From Lachnospiraceae bacterium (lineage in GTDB: Bacteria; Bacillota; Clostridia; Lachnospirales; Lachnospiraceae): a DNA stretch of 64,000 bases. How positions within the stretch are numbered: the first letter of the stretch is position 1; each line of letters opens with the position of its first letter. A program made the translations under genes and the position numbers. The stretch lies in assembly GCA_017540265.1 (NCBI GenBank), contig JAFYBJ010000004.1, forward strand, positions 1-64,000, given 5' to 3'. Of the stretch, positions 25,901-33,215 are shown piece by piece. The notes under the pieces were generated by a model. The model saw only the letters and a program-made list of their open reading frames with translations. It was not told the DNA's origin and ran no database searches.

Positions 25901-27052
25901 GGCATGGACTGACATGGTACGTACTCTGGGATGCCTTGAGTCGGAATGATCGAACCAGTTGTGATGGTAGGTTATGAAATTCTCCCCTGTCTCGGACTTC
26001 ATTCCGCAAAGGGATGCCTTTCCGCTGTCCCAGAAATGATTGTAGCTGTAGGTCTGATATTTTGAATCGCCCTTTACGTCAATGGTTCCGTCACCCTTCG
26101 CCTGATCCGCATCGCCGCCGGTGCTTCCGTAGAAGATATCGCAGTTATGCACCCAGGTATAAATATTATCCGTATCAAGGGATATGCCATCATCCGCAAA
26201 GCACATAACACCCAGGTTTGAGATCTCCACATGCCGTGAGGAACGCGCCAGTATGCCGAAACCGTAAAGAGTGGCATCATCGCCCACGCCCTCTATGGTG
26301 ATGGCTGTATCGGTCTTGCCCGTTCCCTTTATCTGGAGTCCCTCGGAAGATGAACCCCAGCTGGAGTTCGGGAAGCCTGAAGTATTCACAAGGCCTATCA
26401 CACGGATATCAAGAGCCTTGAAATCATTATATTCGGCATATTTCCAGAATCCGCTGTTATTTACTATGTTCTGGACACCGGTAAGCGTGAGCTCGGTACC
26501 CTTTGCATCCTTCTTTATGGTAAGGGGAACAGTGTCAAAATTGGTATTATCTACATAGATGACCTTTGCATCGCTCCTTAAGACGCCGTTTTTATCATAT
26601 GCGCCGGGATACTGCCCTGAAGGATCCGTAAAAGCAAAGCCGTTACGGTCATGGGTAATTACACTTATAGTATCGGTAGAATATGTGGCAAGAGGAGACT
26701 CTGCGCTCCCGGATGCATATGCCTCCACCACTAATTTATAATCATCTCCGGCTGCGAGGCCTAAGGCATCCACACGCCAGATATTGTCCGGATACTGTCT
26801 TATAAGCTGGTCATCAAGAAGAGTTTTTGTGCTCCCCTTCTGGATATAAGCCTTATAACCGGCAGCGCCTGATACGGCTTTCCACTCTGCATAAGCGCCG
26901 TTCTCATAACCGCCTTTTTCCGTGAAGATCTCAGCATCCGCAGCCTTTGCAAAAAGCGGCGAAAGCGGAGCCCCCGTGTTTAAGATCATGGCAAAAGACA
27001 GGAAAACGGATAATATCCTCTCCCGCCATTTTCTTCGTTTACTGTGCTGCAT
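19985..27052 (-). CDS. giant secreted pectate lyase (PL1) with repeat and Ig-like domains
   Basis: The 2355-residue protein has a signal peptide (MQHSKRRKWRERILSVFLSF, cleavage probably near AKAADA, about residue 38) and a family 1 pectate lyase domain (about residues 150-480): DDGISLDTDN, GDGTIDVKGDS, FDHSDSRHPRVRT with the catalytic arginine region, and AYNNFYDG. Pectate lyases cut polygalacturonate by beta-elimination using calcium. Behind it are X-module-like stretches, InlB-type repeats (YTVTYHIGSTEYTESVKAGE), bacterial Ig-like (Big2) domains (SVSWSSADKKVATVSGG) and repeated beta modules to the end. No LPXTG or SLH domain is visible, so cell attachment, if any, is by another route. AAAGGAG precedes the ATG. 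A cre-like site covers the promoter. It probably degrades plant pectin outside the cell. Confidence 0.92.
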   Translation of the reverse strand: MQHSKRRKWRERILSVFLSFAMILNTGAPLSPLFAKAADAEIFTEKGGYENGAYAEWKAVSGAAGYKAYIQKGSTKTLLDDQLIRQYPDNIWRVDALGLAAGDDYKLVVEAYASGSAESPLATYSTDTISVITHDRNGFAFTDPSGQYPGAYDKNGVLRSDAKVIYVDNTNFDTVPLTIKKDAKGTELTLTGVQNIVNNSGFWKYAEYNDFKALDIRVIGLVNTSGFPNSSWGSSSEGLQIKGTGKTDTAITIEGVGDDATLYGFGILARSSRHVEISNLGVMCFADDGISLDTDNIYTWVHNCDIFYGSTGGDADQAKGDGTIDVKGDSKYQTYSYNHFWDSGKASLCGMKSETGENFITYHHNWFDHSDSRHPRVRTMSVHAYNNFYDGVAKYGAGAAYKSSIFMDSNYFRNAKYPMLSSMQGSDIYDGASTKDSGTFSSEDGGIIKAYGNSFEGIVSIIPYGANNYIYKGAERAYDLSGASSTEHFDAYFVSDRTMEVPEYVKAYQGGSTYTNFDTIEDLGVDEGSIQEAVDVPSYVMAHAGRVGGGDLWWEFDDAADDVSYEVNSALKAKVVAYKTALKTIGGFSGTVIPASIRDENYVRVTGDRTAASERYKAGKSHTLHEVELSTDVEVKTYTPVDGYSFNAATYLTAVGADTTAASYTIENPDVAVYANFGLVSPRTVSGKTDRIALAKSSAIGSCGSFTIKNVTAAKKAIRFVLTADGEAKTAYYKVVKGDTVLTTGSVTGTAAQTVEADIDGKGDGDYSLIYDADNLANSGSIRIISAEVDTVEVISGGAEPDNTDYALKVVKGANVTTDLANTTHKKKDAVTFTASVTDAEKYKLSVSIRKGTGENSGAAVSYSYTGNNYRFTMPASDVTVTLAAVEKTAEVVEPDVNYYDVTFEYDGNTKRVSVEEGKSVASSDVPDMSAYTNFVCWSTDGTESGYVVPEELKITADVTLIAVIKESLYEVDDDFVAKTFLSDIGAFTLPFGALSNGSAKNGLANAWLASAHEGYDPLVYKRFTLHSWKIPSKNTDTVGIVSGNTAETCGYVEIDAPAAASLTIVARAAGSDKTSYFTLTGPDGRVYEPTAGSNKVSGSGKTTLTYKLGVAGVYTIALDIDKQKADTNSGELRFYEIHLKGVVDEEADPTHEVRFLQYGDPITEFTVAHGGFIPANAIPSPSLTANQEFLGWSSTTDEADIADTDKILASNVLSDQTWTAIIEETGADAAELYTVTYHIGSTEYTESVKAGEMLSDIPAVTAPAGKKFNGWSETEGGTVLTAAALAALTVSADKDLYAVFENAAGGEVAYIYDATGANYEDKDVTLNLTTGAVTKNSPAYFVFSGDTYDIKDTDAAVPCNIDGKKYGAATIKKGGIKFNSKTTITFTTAEAGYTLYVIGQSGVSKTMKLDTTEVSPVSSIYTFDNVAAGDHTLKQGDGEVRAYAVYVIAPDNSSKTEYTLTVNTTGVETSLKSGKYYEGSNIKFSAKPMDGSVNMVVKKGDATLEPGEDGLYSITMNADASVNMIAEKDVAEYHNVNVNAWGVNTSLTAGRYAAGTVIDFTASAIEGYEEDLLVEVFKTNSMDDASVNAIKDNGNGSYTLTVGSDDIEVLILAEKKPVTGISLKAGGEIVASSSDTSIREITLGNGKSLTLEAVLSPLDATALIGWTSGDESKLTVNKGRITAKSDTGTVKVTATADDASVSLNVKLTAVQPTQADIRNYGSSIDTLTLKEGESTKLTVAVVPVASTVSSAVWSADKEEVAKIAQDGTLTAVAEGTAVITVTVKGTEGKAVTDSITVKVVKEEEPVTEPEENSSVSVNLSVSSCTLKPEETLSVNAVLDPVDAEYKSVSWSSADKKVATVSGGSLSANITAVAEGSTKVTFTLTLTDGTEISADIAVTVTKEAGEEEKPAPTVPDKPEVKKTGIVIEGLDGSFDYTGAKVIPVIKVVDYDVNGEKVLVEGRDYTVKYADNVKGRASVTVKGKGNYAGKDTTGSFVIKEVQTLSADALMEVGGAKLGKIEAVSYTGSAICPDISFKAKDGSETVYSYDSDAKLYKTADGNILKLNAAFSNNINKGTATILLTGKDKSLKKTFKIIPYDISIAAKNLSVKTASSAVWSAKGALPSAELSFNGEQLVEGRDYVLKASGNKKTGTAKLVITGKGNFSKKLEKSFNVTVYDLKDASINAVNLAAGMRASKVKAVVSDASGNVIKAGKYSISVKAADGEALDAGAIIEAGKTYIVTVNAKDMEILKAGCFISCTVKAGNSINFANAKIVGLSKTYTGSAVTLTDEEVKNALRVSIKKTKLTYGKDYVITGYSNNVKKGTATAYISGIGDYSGMKLVKFKINAKTMTLKNN

Positions 27053-27206
27053 TTTTTGTTACTCCTTTCCTTTTTGGATGAGATTATTTTCCCCGGACTC
27101 TTTGTCCCGGATAATAAACTGATCTGATTTTTATATGGAAAACTAAACTGCGGCCCCGTGAACCGGTACTGACTGATCTTCCAATATATTTTAAAAAATC
27201 CCCCGC

Positions 27207-27235
27207 ATTATAAATATTACATTTTAGTGTAACCG
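27207..27235 (-). promoter_or_regulatory. promoter of the pectate lyase gene
   Basis: A TATAAT at 27207-27212 on the minus strand has only a weak -35 (CGGTTA at 17 bases), which lies within the cre-like site. A leader of about 150 bases follows, containing a small CCGG-type hairpin but no riboswitch that I recognise. Confidence 0.45.
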
Positions 27236-27241
27236 CTTTCA
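27228..27241. promoter_or_regulatory. catabolite-responsive element (cre) at the pectate lyase promoter
   Basis: TGTAACCGCTTTCA fits the cre consensus TGWAANCGNTNWCA at every defined position. It covers the expected -35, where binding of CcpA with Ser46-phosphorylated HPr or Crh would block transcription. Confidence 0.6.
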
Positions 27242-27256
27242 ATAAGCAGATTTTCA

Positions 27257-27292
27257 CAAAAAAAGGACCTGTTTTTTTACAGATCCTTTTTG
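27257..27292 (-). terminator. terminator of ilvE
   Basis: AAGGATCTGT and ACAGGTCCTT form a 10-bp stem with one mismatch, followed by seven T residues, about 30 bases after the ilvE stop. Confidence 0.8.
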
Positions 27293-27321
27293 TAACCTTA
27301 GGTTATGATAAGTTCCTTAGC

Positions 27322-28347
27322 TTAGCAGATCTCGCAGATCCAGCCTTCGGGAGCCTCTATCCTTCCCATCTGTATGCCTGTAAGGGTCTCGTAAAGCTTC
27401 TTTGTAACAGGACCCATGTCGTTCATGCCTGCAGGGAAAGCGATCTCACCGCCCTTGTAAACGATCTTTCCTACAGGAGAGATCACAGCTGCAGTGCCGC
27501 AAAGACCTGCCTCCGCGAAATCCTTCACTTCATCAAAATACACTTCCCTGGTCTCTGTCTTAAGCCCCAGGATATGCTCCGCAACATACATGATGGACCT
27601 TCTGGTTATGGAAGGAAGTATGGAATCAGACTTTGGAGTTACCACAGTGCCGTCCTTTGTTACGAAAATGAAATTCGCACCGCCTGTCTCCTCTACCTTT
27701 GTACGTGTAGCCGCATCGAGATACATATTCTCATCAAAGCCGTTTTTATGAGCGGTAACAATGGGATGAAGGCTCATGGCATAATTAAGGCCGGCCTTTA
27801 TATGACCCGTTCCGTGAGGCGCTGCCCTGTCGAAATCGGAAACGGTGATGGTCACGGGCTTTGCGCCGCCCTTGAAATAAGGACCCACGGGAGTCGTAAA
27901 GATCCTGAACTGATATTCATTGGCAGGCTTAACACCTATTACGGGATTTGAGCCGAACATATAGGGTCTGATATAAAGTGTAGCTCCTGAACCATAAGGA
28001 GGAACCCATGCGGCATTTGCCTTAACCACTTCCTTTACGGCTTCCACAAATCTTTCCTCGGGAAATATGGGCATCTCAAGCCTCTTTGCGGAATCACTCA
28101 TACGTGCAGCATTGAGATCAGGTCTGAAGCAGACTATCTTTCCCTGCTCCGTGGTATAAGCCTTAAGACCTTCAAAACAGGTCTGTGCATACTGGAGCAC
28201 GCCCGCGCACTCGCTAAGTACCACCTTATCATCATCCGTAAGCTTTCCCTCATCCCAGCTTCCGTTCTTAAAATCTGAAACATAACGCTTATCGGTCTTT
28301 ACATAACCGAAGCCTAATGATGACCAGTCTATATCCTTCTTTTCCAT
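27322..28347 (-). CDS. ilvE: branched-chain amino acid aminotransferase
   Basis: The 341-residue protein is a fold-type IV PLP enzyme that moves the amino group between glutamate and the 2-oxo acids of leucine, isoleucine and valine. It has the family N-terminus (DIDWSSLGFGYVKTDKRYVS), ARMSDSAKRLEMPIFPEERF, the PLP-lysine motif HIKAGLNYAMSLHP, and VEETGGANFIFV. Length fits the bacterial/mitochondrial type with about 340 residues. It is alone on its transcript, with a promoter (28402-28430) and a terminator (27257-27292). GGAAGCG lies before the ATG. It is divergent from the GGDEF gene. Confidence 0.95.
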   Translation of the reverse strand: MEKKDIDWSSLGFGYVKTDKRYVSDFKNGSWDEGKLTDDDKVVLSECAGVLQYAQTCFEGLKAYTTEQGKIVCFRPDLNAARMSDSAKRLEMPIFPEERFVEAVKEVVKANAAWVPPYGSGATLYIRPYMFGSNPVIGVKPANEYQFRIFTTPVGPYFKGGAKPVTITVSDFDRAAPHGTGHIKAGLNYAMSLHPIVTAHKNGFDENMYLDAATRTKVEETGGANFIFVTKDGTVVTPKSDSILPSITRRSIMYVAEHILGLKTETREVYFDEVKDFAEAGLCGTAAVISPVGKIVYKGGEIAFPAGMNDMGPVTKKLYETLTGIQMGRIEAPEGWICEIC

Positions 28348-28401
28348 GATAAATCGCTTCCTTTCTAATTTAGATCTCCGAAAGACACCGGAACAGAAAT
28401 C

Positions 28402-28430
28402 AGTTTATACCCGCTTTTTTTACATGTCAA
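28402..28430 (-). promoter_or_regulatory. promoter of ilvE
   Basis: TTGACA and TAAACT are 17 bases apart on the minus strand; TATAAA at 15 bases is an alternative -10. Confidence 0.45.
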
Positions 28431-28446
28431 GAAAAAGAGAAAAAAA

Positions 28447-28475
28447 TTCACTCCAACGTGTTACTGTGTTATAAT
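28447..28475 (+). promoter_or_regulatory. promoter of the GGDEF gene, giving a near-leaderless transcript
   Basis: TTCACT and TATAAT are 17 bases apart. The -10 ends only eight bases before the ATG at 28484, so transcription would start about one to two bases upstream of it. No Shine-Dalgarno precedes the ATG. Confidence 0.55.
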
Positions 28476-28483
28476 CGTACCAT

Positions 28484-29584
28484 ATGAGACGTCTTAAGAA
28501 GACCTTTAAAAAATTCATAAATTTTCTTTTCATGGACGTAAAGAATGAGAAGGAGACAAAGGATCTCGCAATTCTCATTCGTCTCAACTGTCTTGTATTA
28601 GCCATGTACTTCTTTGTGATAGGCATTACCGTGGCTTATCAGTTCAGATACGGTACAGGGCTTTCAATGGCAGTTGCAGCCGGACTTACGATCGGAGCCT
28701 TCATACTCACCTATGAGGATCTGACACGCGCAGGGCTGGCATTGTTAAACACCGTCGTGATCATTTTCCCCGGGCTGCTCTCCCTTATGTGCACATATGA
28801 GTGCGGCTTTCAGTATATGATGTTCTTAAATATCCTCTATGTGTATTTCAATAAAGGAAACAAACCTTTGTTAAAGCGGATATTTGCCGTATCGCTGCTC
28901 ATATGCATGATCTTTTTAAACATACTGGGGCCCGAGTTTCCCTATTTCCTGACCCCTTCCCACGAGGGCATGATCATCCTGCAGATACTGAACATATTAG
29001 GCTTCGGTTCCTGCATATCCGTAACGGCATACTGCTACAGTGTCAAATTCAACCAGTCCGAGGATAAGCTTCGCAGGATAAACGAGAATCTTGAGAAGAT
29101 GGCTAATCTCGATACCTTAACAGGTCTTTCGAACCGCCGTCATATGAATGAATATCTTGCGGATACCGTTTTTGAATACAATCGTTCCGGCAAGATATTT
29201 ACCATGGTCATCGGAGATATCGATTTTTTCAAGAAGGTAAACGATACCTACGGACACGATACCGGAGATTATGTGCTCACCACCATGGCGGATATATTCA
29301 AGAGATTCATGAAGGATAAAGGACATGTGGCACGCTGGGGCGGAGAAGAATTCCTCTTTGCCTTCGAAAATACAAAAGCCGATAAAGCCTTTGAAAAAAT
29401 GGAAGAATTAAGAAAAGAGATAGAATCCACCCCCATACAGTTTAAGGACTATGATTTCTCCGTTACCATGACCTTCGGTCTGGAGGAATATAATCCGCGC
29501 CTTGGTATAGAAGCCACCATAAACAGAGCCGATTCAAAGCTCTATGAAGGAAAGACCGGCGGCCGTAACCGTGTGATCATGTAA
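28484..29584 (+). CDS. membrane diguanylate cyclase (GGDEF domain)
   Basis: The 366-residue protein has about six membrane helices (residues about 40-190) and a GGDEF domain (about 205-366) with the active-site motif GGEEF in VARWGGEEFLFAFE, the metal-binding GDIDFFKKVNDTYGHD, and LTGLSNRRHM at its start. It should make cyclic di-GMP from two GTP. The inhibitory I-site RxxD five residues before the motif is absent (MKDKGHVAR), so product inhibition there is not expected. No EAL domain is present. The PilZ-like ycgR gene in the flagellar operon is a plausible responder. The ATG lacks a Shine-Dalgarno and the promoter suggests leaderless translation. Confidence 0.9.
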   Translation: MRRLKKTFKKFINFLFMDVKNEKETKDLAILIRLNCLVLAMYFFVIGITVAYQFRYGTGLSMAVAAGLTIGAFILTYEDLTRAGLALLNTVVIIFPGLLSLMCTYECGFQYMMFLNILYVYFNKGNKPLLKRIFAVSLLICMIFLNILGPEFPYFLTPSHEGMIILQILNILGFGSCISVTAYCYSVKFNQSEDKLRRINENLEKMANLDTLTGLSNRRHMNEYLADTVFEYNRSGKIFTMVIGDIDFFKKVNDTYGHDTGDYVLTTMADIFKRFMKDKGHVARWGGEEFLFAFENTKADKAFEKMEELRKEIESTPIQFKDYDFSVTMTFGLEEYNPRLGIEATINRADSKLYEGKTGGRNRVIM

Positions 29585-29599
29585 CAGCCGCCTTACTTC

Positions 29600-30088
29600 T
29601 TATTTCTTTTCATATCTTAAGAAACGATATTCGATATCAAAATAGGTCTGCTCTTCGCTTTCCCCTGTTAATACCCATTCGTCCATACTGTCCAGATCGG
29701 GAAAATACGCATCCGCCTCATAAGAGTGATCTATCTTTGTGATAACTGCTTTATCACAGTAAGATAAGAGCTCTTTATATACGCTTGCTCCCCCTATCAC
29801 ATACACATCATCCGTATCCGTTCCTTCGAGCATCTTAAAGAGTTCCTCTTTAGCATGTGCTATATCCGCACCCTGCACCTTATAATCCGGATTTCTTGAC
29901 AGTATGATATTTCTCCTTCCGGGCAGAGGTTTTGCTCCCGGAAAAGTTTCCAGAGTCTTTCTTCCCAGTATCACTGTCCTGCCTATGGTCTCGTTTTTAA
30001 AGAATTTATGATCCGCCGGTATGCTCACCAAAAGAGCTCCCTTGTTTCCTATAGCCCAGTTTTTATCAACTGCCGCGATCGCTTTCAT
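29600..30088 (-). CDS. folA: dihydrofolate reductase
   Basis: The 162-residue protein starts MKAIAAVDKNWAIGNKGALL, the classic DHFR N-terminus with the Met20-type loop, and has VILGRKTLETFPGAKPLPGR and VYVIGGASVYKELL with the NADPH-binding glycines. It reduces dihydrofolate to tetrahydrofolate using NADPH, the partner reaction of ThyA, whose gene lies about 1 kb away across cobS. Length is standard. It is convergent with the GGDEF gene (15 bases between stops) and divergent from cobS. Confidence 0.95.
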   Translation of the reverse strand: MKAIAAVDKNWAIGNKGALLVSIPADHKFFKNETIGRTVILGRKTLETFPGAKPLPGRRNIILSRNPDYKVQGADIAHAKEELFKMLEGTDTDDVYVIGGASVYKELLSYCDKAVITKIDHSYEADAYFPDLDSMDEWVLTGESEEQTYFDIEYRFLRYEKK

Positions 30089-30131
30089 TTATTGTAGTCC
30101 GCCTTTCCTTTATTATTTTTTCCTTTTGTGT

Positions 30132-30137
30132 TATAAT
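30132..30137 (+). promoter_or_regulatory. -10 element of the cobS-like gene
   Basis: TATAAT lies 43 bases before the ATG; no good -35 is visible 16-18 bases upstream. Confidence 0.35.
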
Positions 30138-30179
30138 GCTATACGATTTTGTACAAAAACCCGAACAAGGAGTTTTAAA

Positions 30180-31046
30180 ATGAATATACTCAAAGCATTA
30201 TGCATTGCACTCTCAACCTACACAAACCTCCCGCTGCCTAAACTTAAGCTGGAAGGAAAGCCCATGAAGTATGCAGTCATCTTCTTCCCATTTGCAGGTC
30301 TTTTGGTGGGTGGAGCCGAATACCTCGTTTACCTGCTCTTTAAATACGTGGATCTTCCCGTATTTGCAATGACAGTCCTTATAAGCGTTGTTCCCATACT
30401 GCTTACAAGGGGCATACACTTAAACGGATACATGCATTCCCTCGATGCACTCAGTTTCGGCGGGAAGCAGGAAAAAAGGCTTGAGATAATGCGTGACCTT
30501 CATGTAGGCGCCTATTCTGTCATCAGGATGTTCGTATATGTTGGTCTCTTCCTTGCATCCGTGTATATGCTGCTCTTCTATTCTTATGATAATTCGCTGC
30601 TCACATATTCTCCCGATGAGCTCTTCGGCGGAGCAGCTCCGGATAATTCGCTTAATCAGTATACCATAAAGCAGTTAGTAACGGTATGGTGCTTAGGCTT
30701 CATGCTCGCAAGAGTTATGAGTGCCATCTCAACCGTAACTTTCTATTTCAAGGATAAGAGCGGTCTTGCATACCACTTCTCAGGAAGAGGCGAAGACGGA
30801 AAGATCAATAAGACCGCCCTTGGTTTCCTCCTTGTGGAGCTTGTCATAACGATCGCCGCAATGTTAAGCGTAAACTTCATGGCAGGCGGCGTTCTCATAG
30901 GGATCACTGCTCTTACCTTTGTATTTTACAGATTTTATTCATTGAATAAGTTCGGCGGATTTGCCGGAGATCTGGCAGGATGGTTTGTCTGCCTCTCCGA
31001 GCTTTTTATGACTCTCGCCGCTGCAGTGCTTGCGATAATCGCATAA
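30180..31046 (+). CDS. cobS: CobS-like protein (adenosylcobinamide-GDP ribazoletransferase family), divergent active site
   Basis: The 288-residue membrane protein starts MNILKALCIALSTYTNLPLP and has about seven hydrophobic segments, as CobS does. CobS joins alpha-ribazole to adenosylcobinamide-GDP in the last stages of cobalamin synthesis. The motif region reads TRGIHLNGYMHSLDAL, then LEIMRDLHVGAYSV. In canonical CobS the first part is HLDG.xDT.D, so two of the conserved aspartates are Asn and His here while the third remains. The MRDxHVG segment is kept. AAGGAG lies eight bases before the ATG at 30180, which decides this start over longer in-frame options. No other cobalamin gene is nearby. 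It may be a normal lineage variant or have altered activity. Confidence 0.8.
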   Translation: MNILKALCIALSTYTNLPLPKLKLEGKPMKYAVIFFPFAGLLVGGAEYLVYLLFKYVDLPVFAMTVLISVVPILLTRGIHLNGYMHSLDALSFGGKQEKRLEIMRDLHVGAYSVIRMFVYVGLFLASVYMLLFYSYDNSLLTYSPDELFGGAAPDNSLNQYTIKQLVTVWCLGFMLARVMSAISTVTFYFKDKSGLAYHFSGRGEDGKINKTALGFLLVELVITIAAMLSVNFMAGGVLIGITALTFVFYRFYSLNKFGGFAGDLAGWFVCLSELFMTLAAAVLAIIA

Positions 31047-31077
31047 GGCCTTTTTAGAACGAAGGAAAACATCTTAT

Positions 31078-31116
31078 ATCCCGGATAGCGTTCAGATCGC
31101 TACCGGGATATTTTCT
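31078..31116 (+). terminator. terminator-like hairpin of cobS, overlapping the end of thyA
   Basis: ATCCCGGATAGCG and CGCTACCGGGAT pair with one bulge, followed by ATTTTCT. The second arm contains the last codons and stop of thyA, so it may serve both convergent genes. Confidence 0.5.
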
Positions 31117-31940
31117 ATCTGGGGTTCTGTCTCATAACCTATGAGCTTCACATCATCCCTTGTAAATTCATAGAAATCATGGATATCCGGGTTGAGCCAG
31201 AATTCCGGCGCCGGATGTGTGGGTCGCTTTATAAGCTCTTTTACAATATCCACATGCCTGTCATATATATGTGCATCCGCTATAACATGCACCAGCTCTC
31301 CCACCTTCATATCACATACCTGTGCAAGCATATGGACCAGCACGGCGTACTGAGCCACATTCCAGTTGTTTGCAGTGAGCACATCCTGTGACCGCTGGTT
31401 TAATATGGCATTGAGAGTAAGCTTATCGTCTCCCTTTTTCTGTGTCACATTAAAGGTCATGCTGTAAGCGCAGGGATAAAGATGCATTTCGGAAAGATCT
31501 GCATGCACATACATATTAGTCATAATACGCCTGCTGAAAGGATTATTCTTAAGATCATAGATCACCCTGTCGGTCTGGTCCATCATACCTTCTTTATACT
31601 TGTGCTTAACCCCCATCTGATAGCCGTATGCCTTGCCTATGGAGCCTGTTTCATCAGCCCAGGAATCCCATATGTGGCTGTGGAGACCTGAGATGTTGTT
31701 TGACTTCTGCTGCCATATCCAGAGCATCTCCTCTGTGGCGGATTTGATGGCCGTACGCCTCAGTGTGATCACCGGAAATTCCTTTGAAAGGTCATAGCGG
31801 CTTACCACACCGAAACGCTTTATCGTATAGGCAGGTGTCCCGTCCTCCCAATGGGGACGCACCTTTTCACCTTCGGTACTGGTGCCGTTTTCAAGTATAT
31901 CCGTGCACATCTCTATAAAGGTCTTATCAGCAAGACTCAT
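31092..31940 (-). CDS. thyA: thymidylate synthase
   Basis: The 282-residue protein (from the preferred start) methylates dUMP to dTMP with methylene-tetrahydrofolate. It has the active-site cysteine in LYPCAYSMTFNV, the phosphate-binding SRRIM, the substrate loop NQRSQDVLTANNWN and the conserved Tyr/His segment DAHIYDRHVDIV. Family length is about 260-320. An ATG six codons upstream (31958) is in frame, but AAAGGAG lies within those codons, eight bases before the ATG at 31940, which decides the start. The dihydrofolate produced is recycled by FolA nearby. Confidence 0.95.
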   Translation of the reverse strand: MSLADKTFIEMCTDILENGTSTEGEKVRPHWEDGTPAYTIKRFGVVSRYDLSKEFPVITLRRTAIKSATEEMLWIWQQKSNNISGLHSHIWDSWADETGSIGKAYGYQMGVKHKYKEGMMDQTDRVIYDLKNNPFSRRIMTNMYVHADLSEMHLYPCAYSMTFNVTQKKGDDKLTLNAILNQRSQDVLTANNWNVAQYAVLVHMLAQVCDMKVGELVHVIADAHIYDRHVDIVKELIKRPTHPAPEFWLNPDIHDFYEFTRDDVKLIGYETEPQIENIPVAI

Positions 31941-32048
31941 GTTACGATCTCCTTTCATGATACAGTTTTATGTTTTATAGCAGGCGACATTGGAAAATGC
32001 GTTTTCTATACCATACCATCGTCCCTAACTTTATCATATTAAAGACAT

Positions 32049-32080
32049 AAAAAAAAGCCCGTGCCATGACCGGCACGGAC
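32049..32080 (-). terminator. terminator of xerD
   Basis: CCGTGCC and GGCACGG with a 6-base loop, followed by eight T residues on the minus strand, 20 bases after the stop. Confidence 0.85.
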
Positions 32081-32097
32081 AATCAAAGCGTTCTTTA

Positions 32098-32988
32098 TCA
32101 TCCCCTGGGAAAATTCTTCGTATAAACCTCGCGAAGCTTGTTCTGGGTCATGTTTGCATATATCTGTGTGGTGGATATATCCGAATGACCGAGCATTTCC
32201 TGAACGGAACGGAGATCCGCACCGTTCTCCACCAGATGTGCAGCAAAGGAATGACGCAGCGTATGGGGCGTGATATCGGAGGTGATGCCTGCTTTCTTTG
32301 CGTAATATTTAACAAGCTTCCAGAAACCCTGCCTGCTCATGGGGGCCCCGGAACAATTGGTGAAGAGCTCACTGCAGCCGGTATCGGATACCATCACATC
32401 CCTTGCATTTTTAAGGTAATCCGTAAGCGCTCTCTTTGCGGGCATGCCGAAAGGTATCACTCTTTCCTTCTTTGCATCCCTGCAGATTATATAGCCAACC
32501 TGGAGATTAACATCCGTGACTTTTAAGCTTATCAGCTCGGAAACCCTTATACCTGTAGCATAAAGCAGCTCAAGCATTGCCCTGTCCCTAAGATCCTTGG
32601 GTGCCGACCCTGTGGGCTGGTCAAGAAGACGGTTTACTTCATCGGTAGAAAGTATCTCAGGCATCTTCTTCTCGATATGAGGAGCCTTTAAGCCCTCGGA
32701 AGGATCGTCACTTATATAATGATTTCTGAAAAGGAAATGATAAAAAGCCTTAATGGATGCGATATTCCTTGATACTGTGGCAGCAGCAAAATGCTCATGC
32801 TCAAGCTCAAGCACATAGCCCTGAAGCAGTGTGAGGTTTACAAGGCATACATCCTTTATGCCGTGAAGCTCCGCATATCTGGCAAATTTAACGAGATCCC
32901 TCTTGTAGGACTGCTCGGTATTTGCCGAGATCTTCTTTTCATTCCTCATGTAATCCAAAAACTGATCTTTGATGTCTGACATTGTCAT
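32098..32988 (-). CDS. xerD: tyrosine recombinase XerD
   Basis: The 296-residue protein has the N-terminal SAM-like core-binding domain (FLDYMRNEKKISANTEQSYK) and the catalytic domain with Arg in LLYATGIRVSELISL, the beta-hairpin Lys region RDAKKERVIPFG, HTLRHSFAAHLVENGADLRS, LGHSDISTTQIYANM with the nucleophile Tyr. It resolves chromosome dimers at dif with XerC under FtsK control. Length and spacing match housekeeping XerD rather than a phage integrase, and no attachment site or phage gene is nearby. A promoter with TATAAT is at 33036-33064 and a terminator follows the gene. Confidence 0.9.
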   Translation of the reverse strand: MTMSDIKDQFLDYMRNEKKISANTEQSYKRDLVKFARYAELHGIKDVCLVNLTLLQGYVLELEHEHFAAATVSRNIASIKAFYHFLFRNHYISDDPSEGLKAPHIEKKMPEILSTDEVNRLLDQPTGSAPKDLRDRAMLELLYATGIRVSELISLKVTDVNLQVGYIICRDAKKERVIPFGMPAKRALTDYLKNARDVMVSDTGCSELFTNCSGAPMSRQGFWKLVKYYAKKAGITSDITPHTLRHSFAAHLVENGADLRSVQEMLGHSDISTTQIYANMTQNKLREVYTKNFPRG

Positions 32989-33035
32989 GGTTATGTAAAT
33001 CCCCGCCTTTAGTTATTTTTTATCGTACGTAAACC

Positions 33036-33064
33036 ATTATAAAAGCGGTTTTTTTTAAAATCAA
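33036..33064 (-). promoter_or_regulatory. promoter of xerD
   Basis: TTGATT and TATAAT are 17 bases apart on the minus strand, about 48 bases before the ATG. Bases 33065-33215 are AT-rich and include a TTGACT/AGTCAA inverted repeat with no clear role. Confidence 0.6.
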
Positions 33065-33215
33065 ACGCTTTTTTTACTCTGTTTTGCTTAATTTTTCGGT
33101 GATTTCTGCCCCGGCACAAGATATCGGAGAATAAGAAATGAAGTTTACAAAATCTTGGAAAATAAAAATTTTATTGTTGACTTAATCAGTCAATTATATT
33201 TACATAATTATCTTT

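Noticed and set aside
27053..27206. Riboswitch in the pectate lyase leader
   Set aside because: A small hairpin exists but no known riboswitch core was recognised.
32098..32988. Phage integrase or integrative element
   Set aside because: Length and motifs fit housekeeping XerD; no phage genes, attachment repeats or tRNA junction are nearby.
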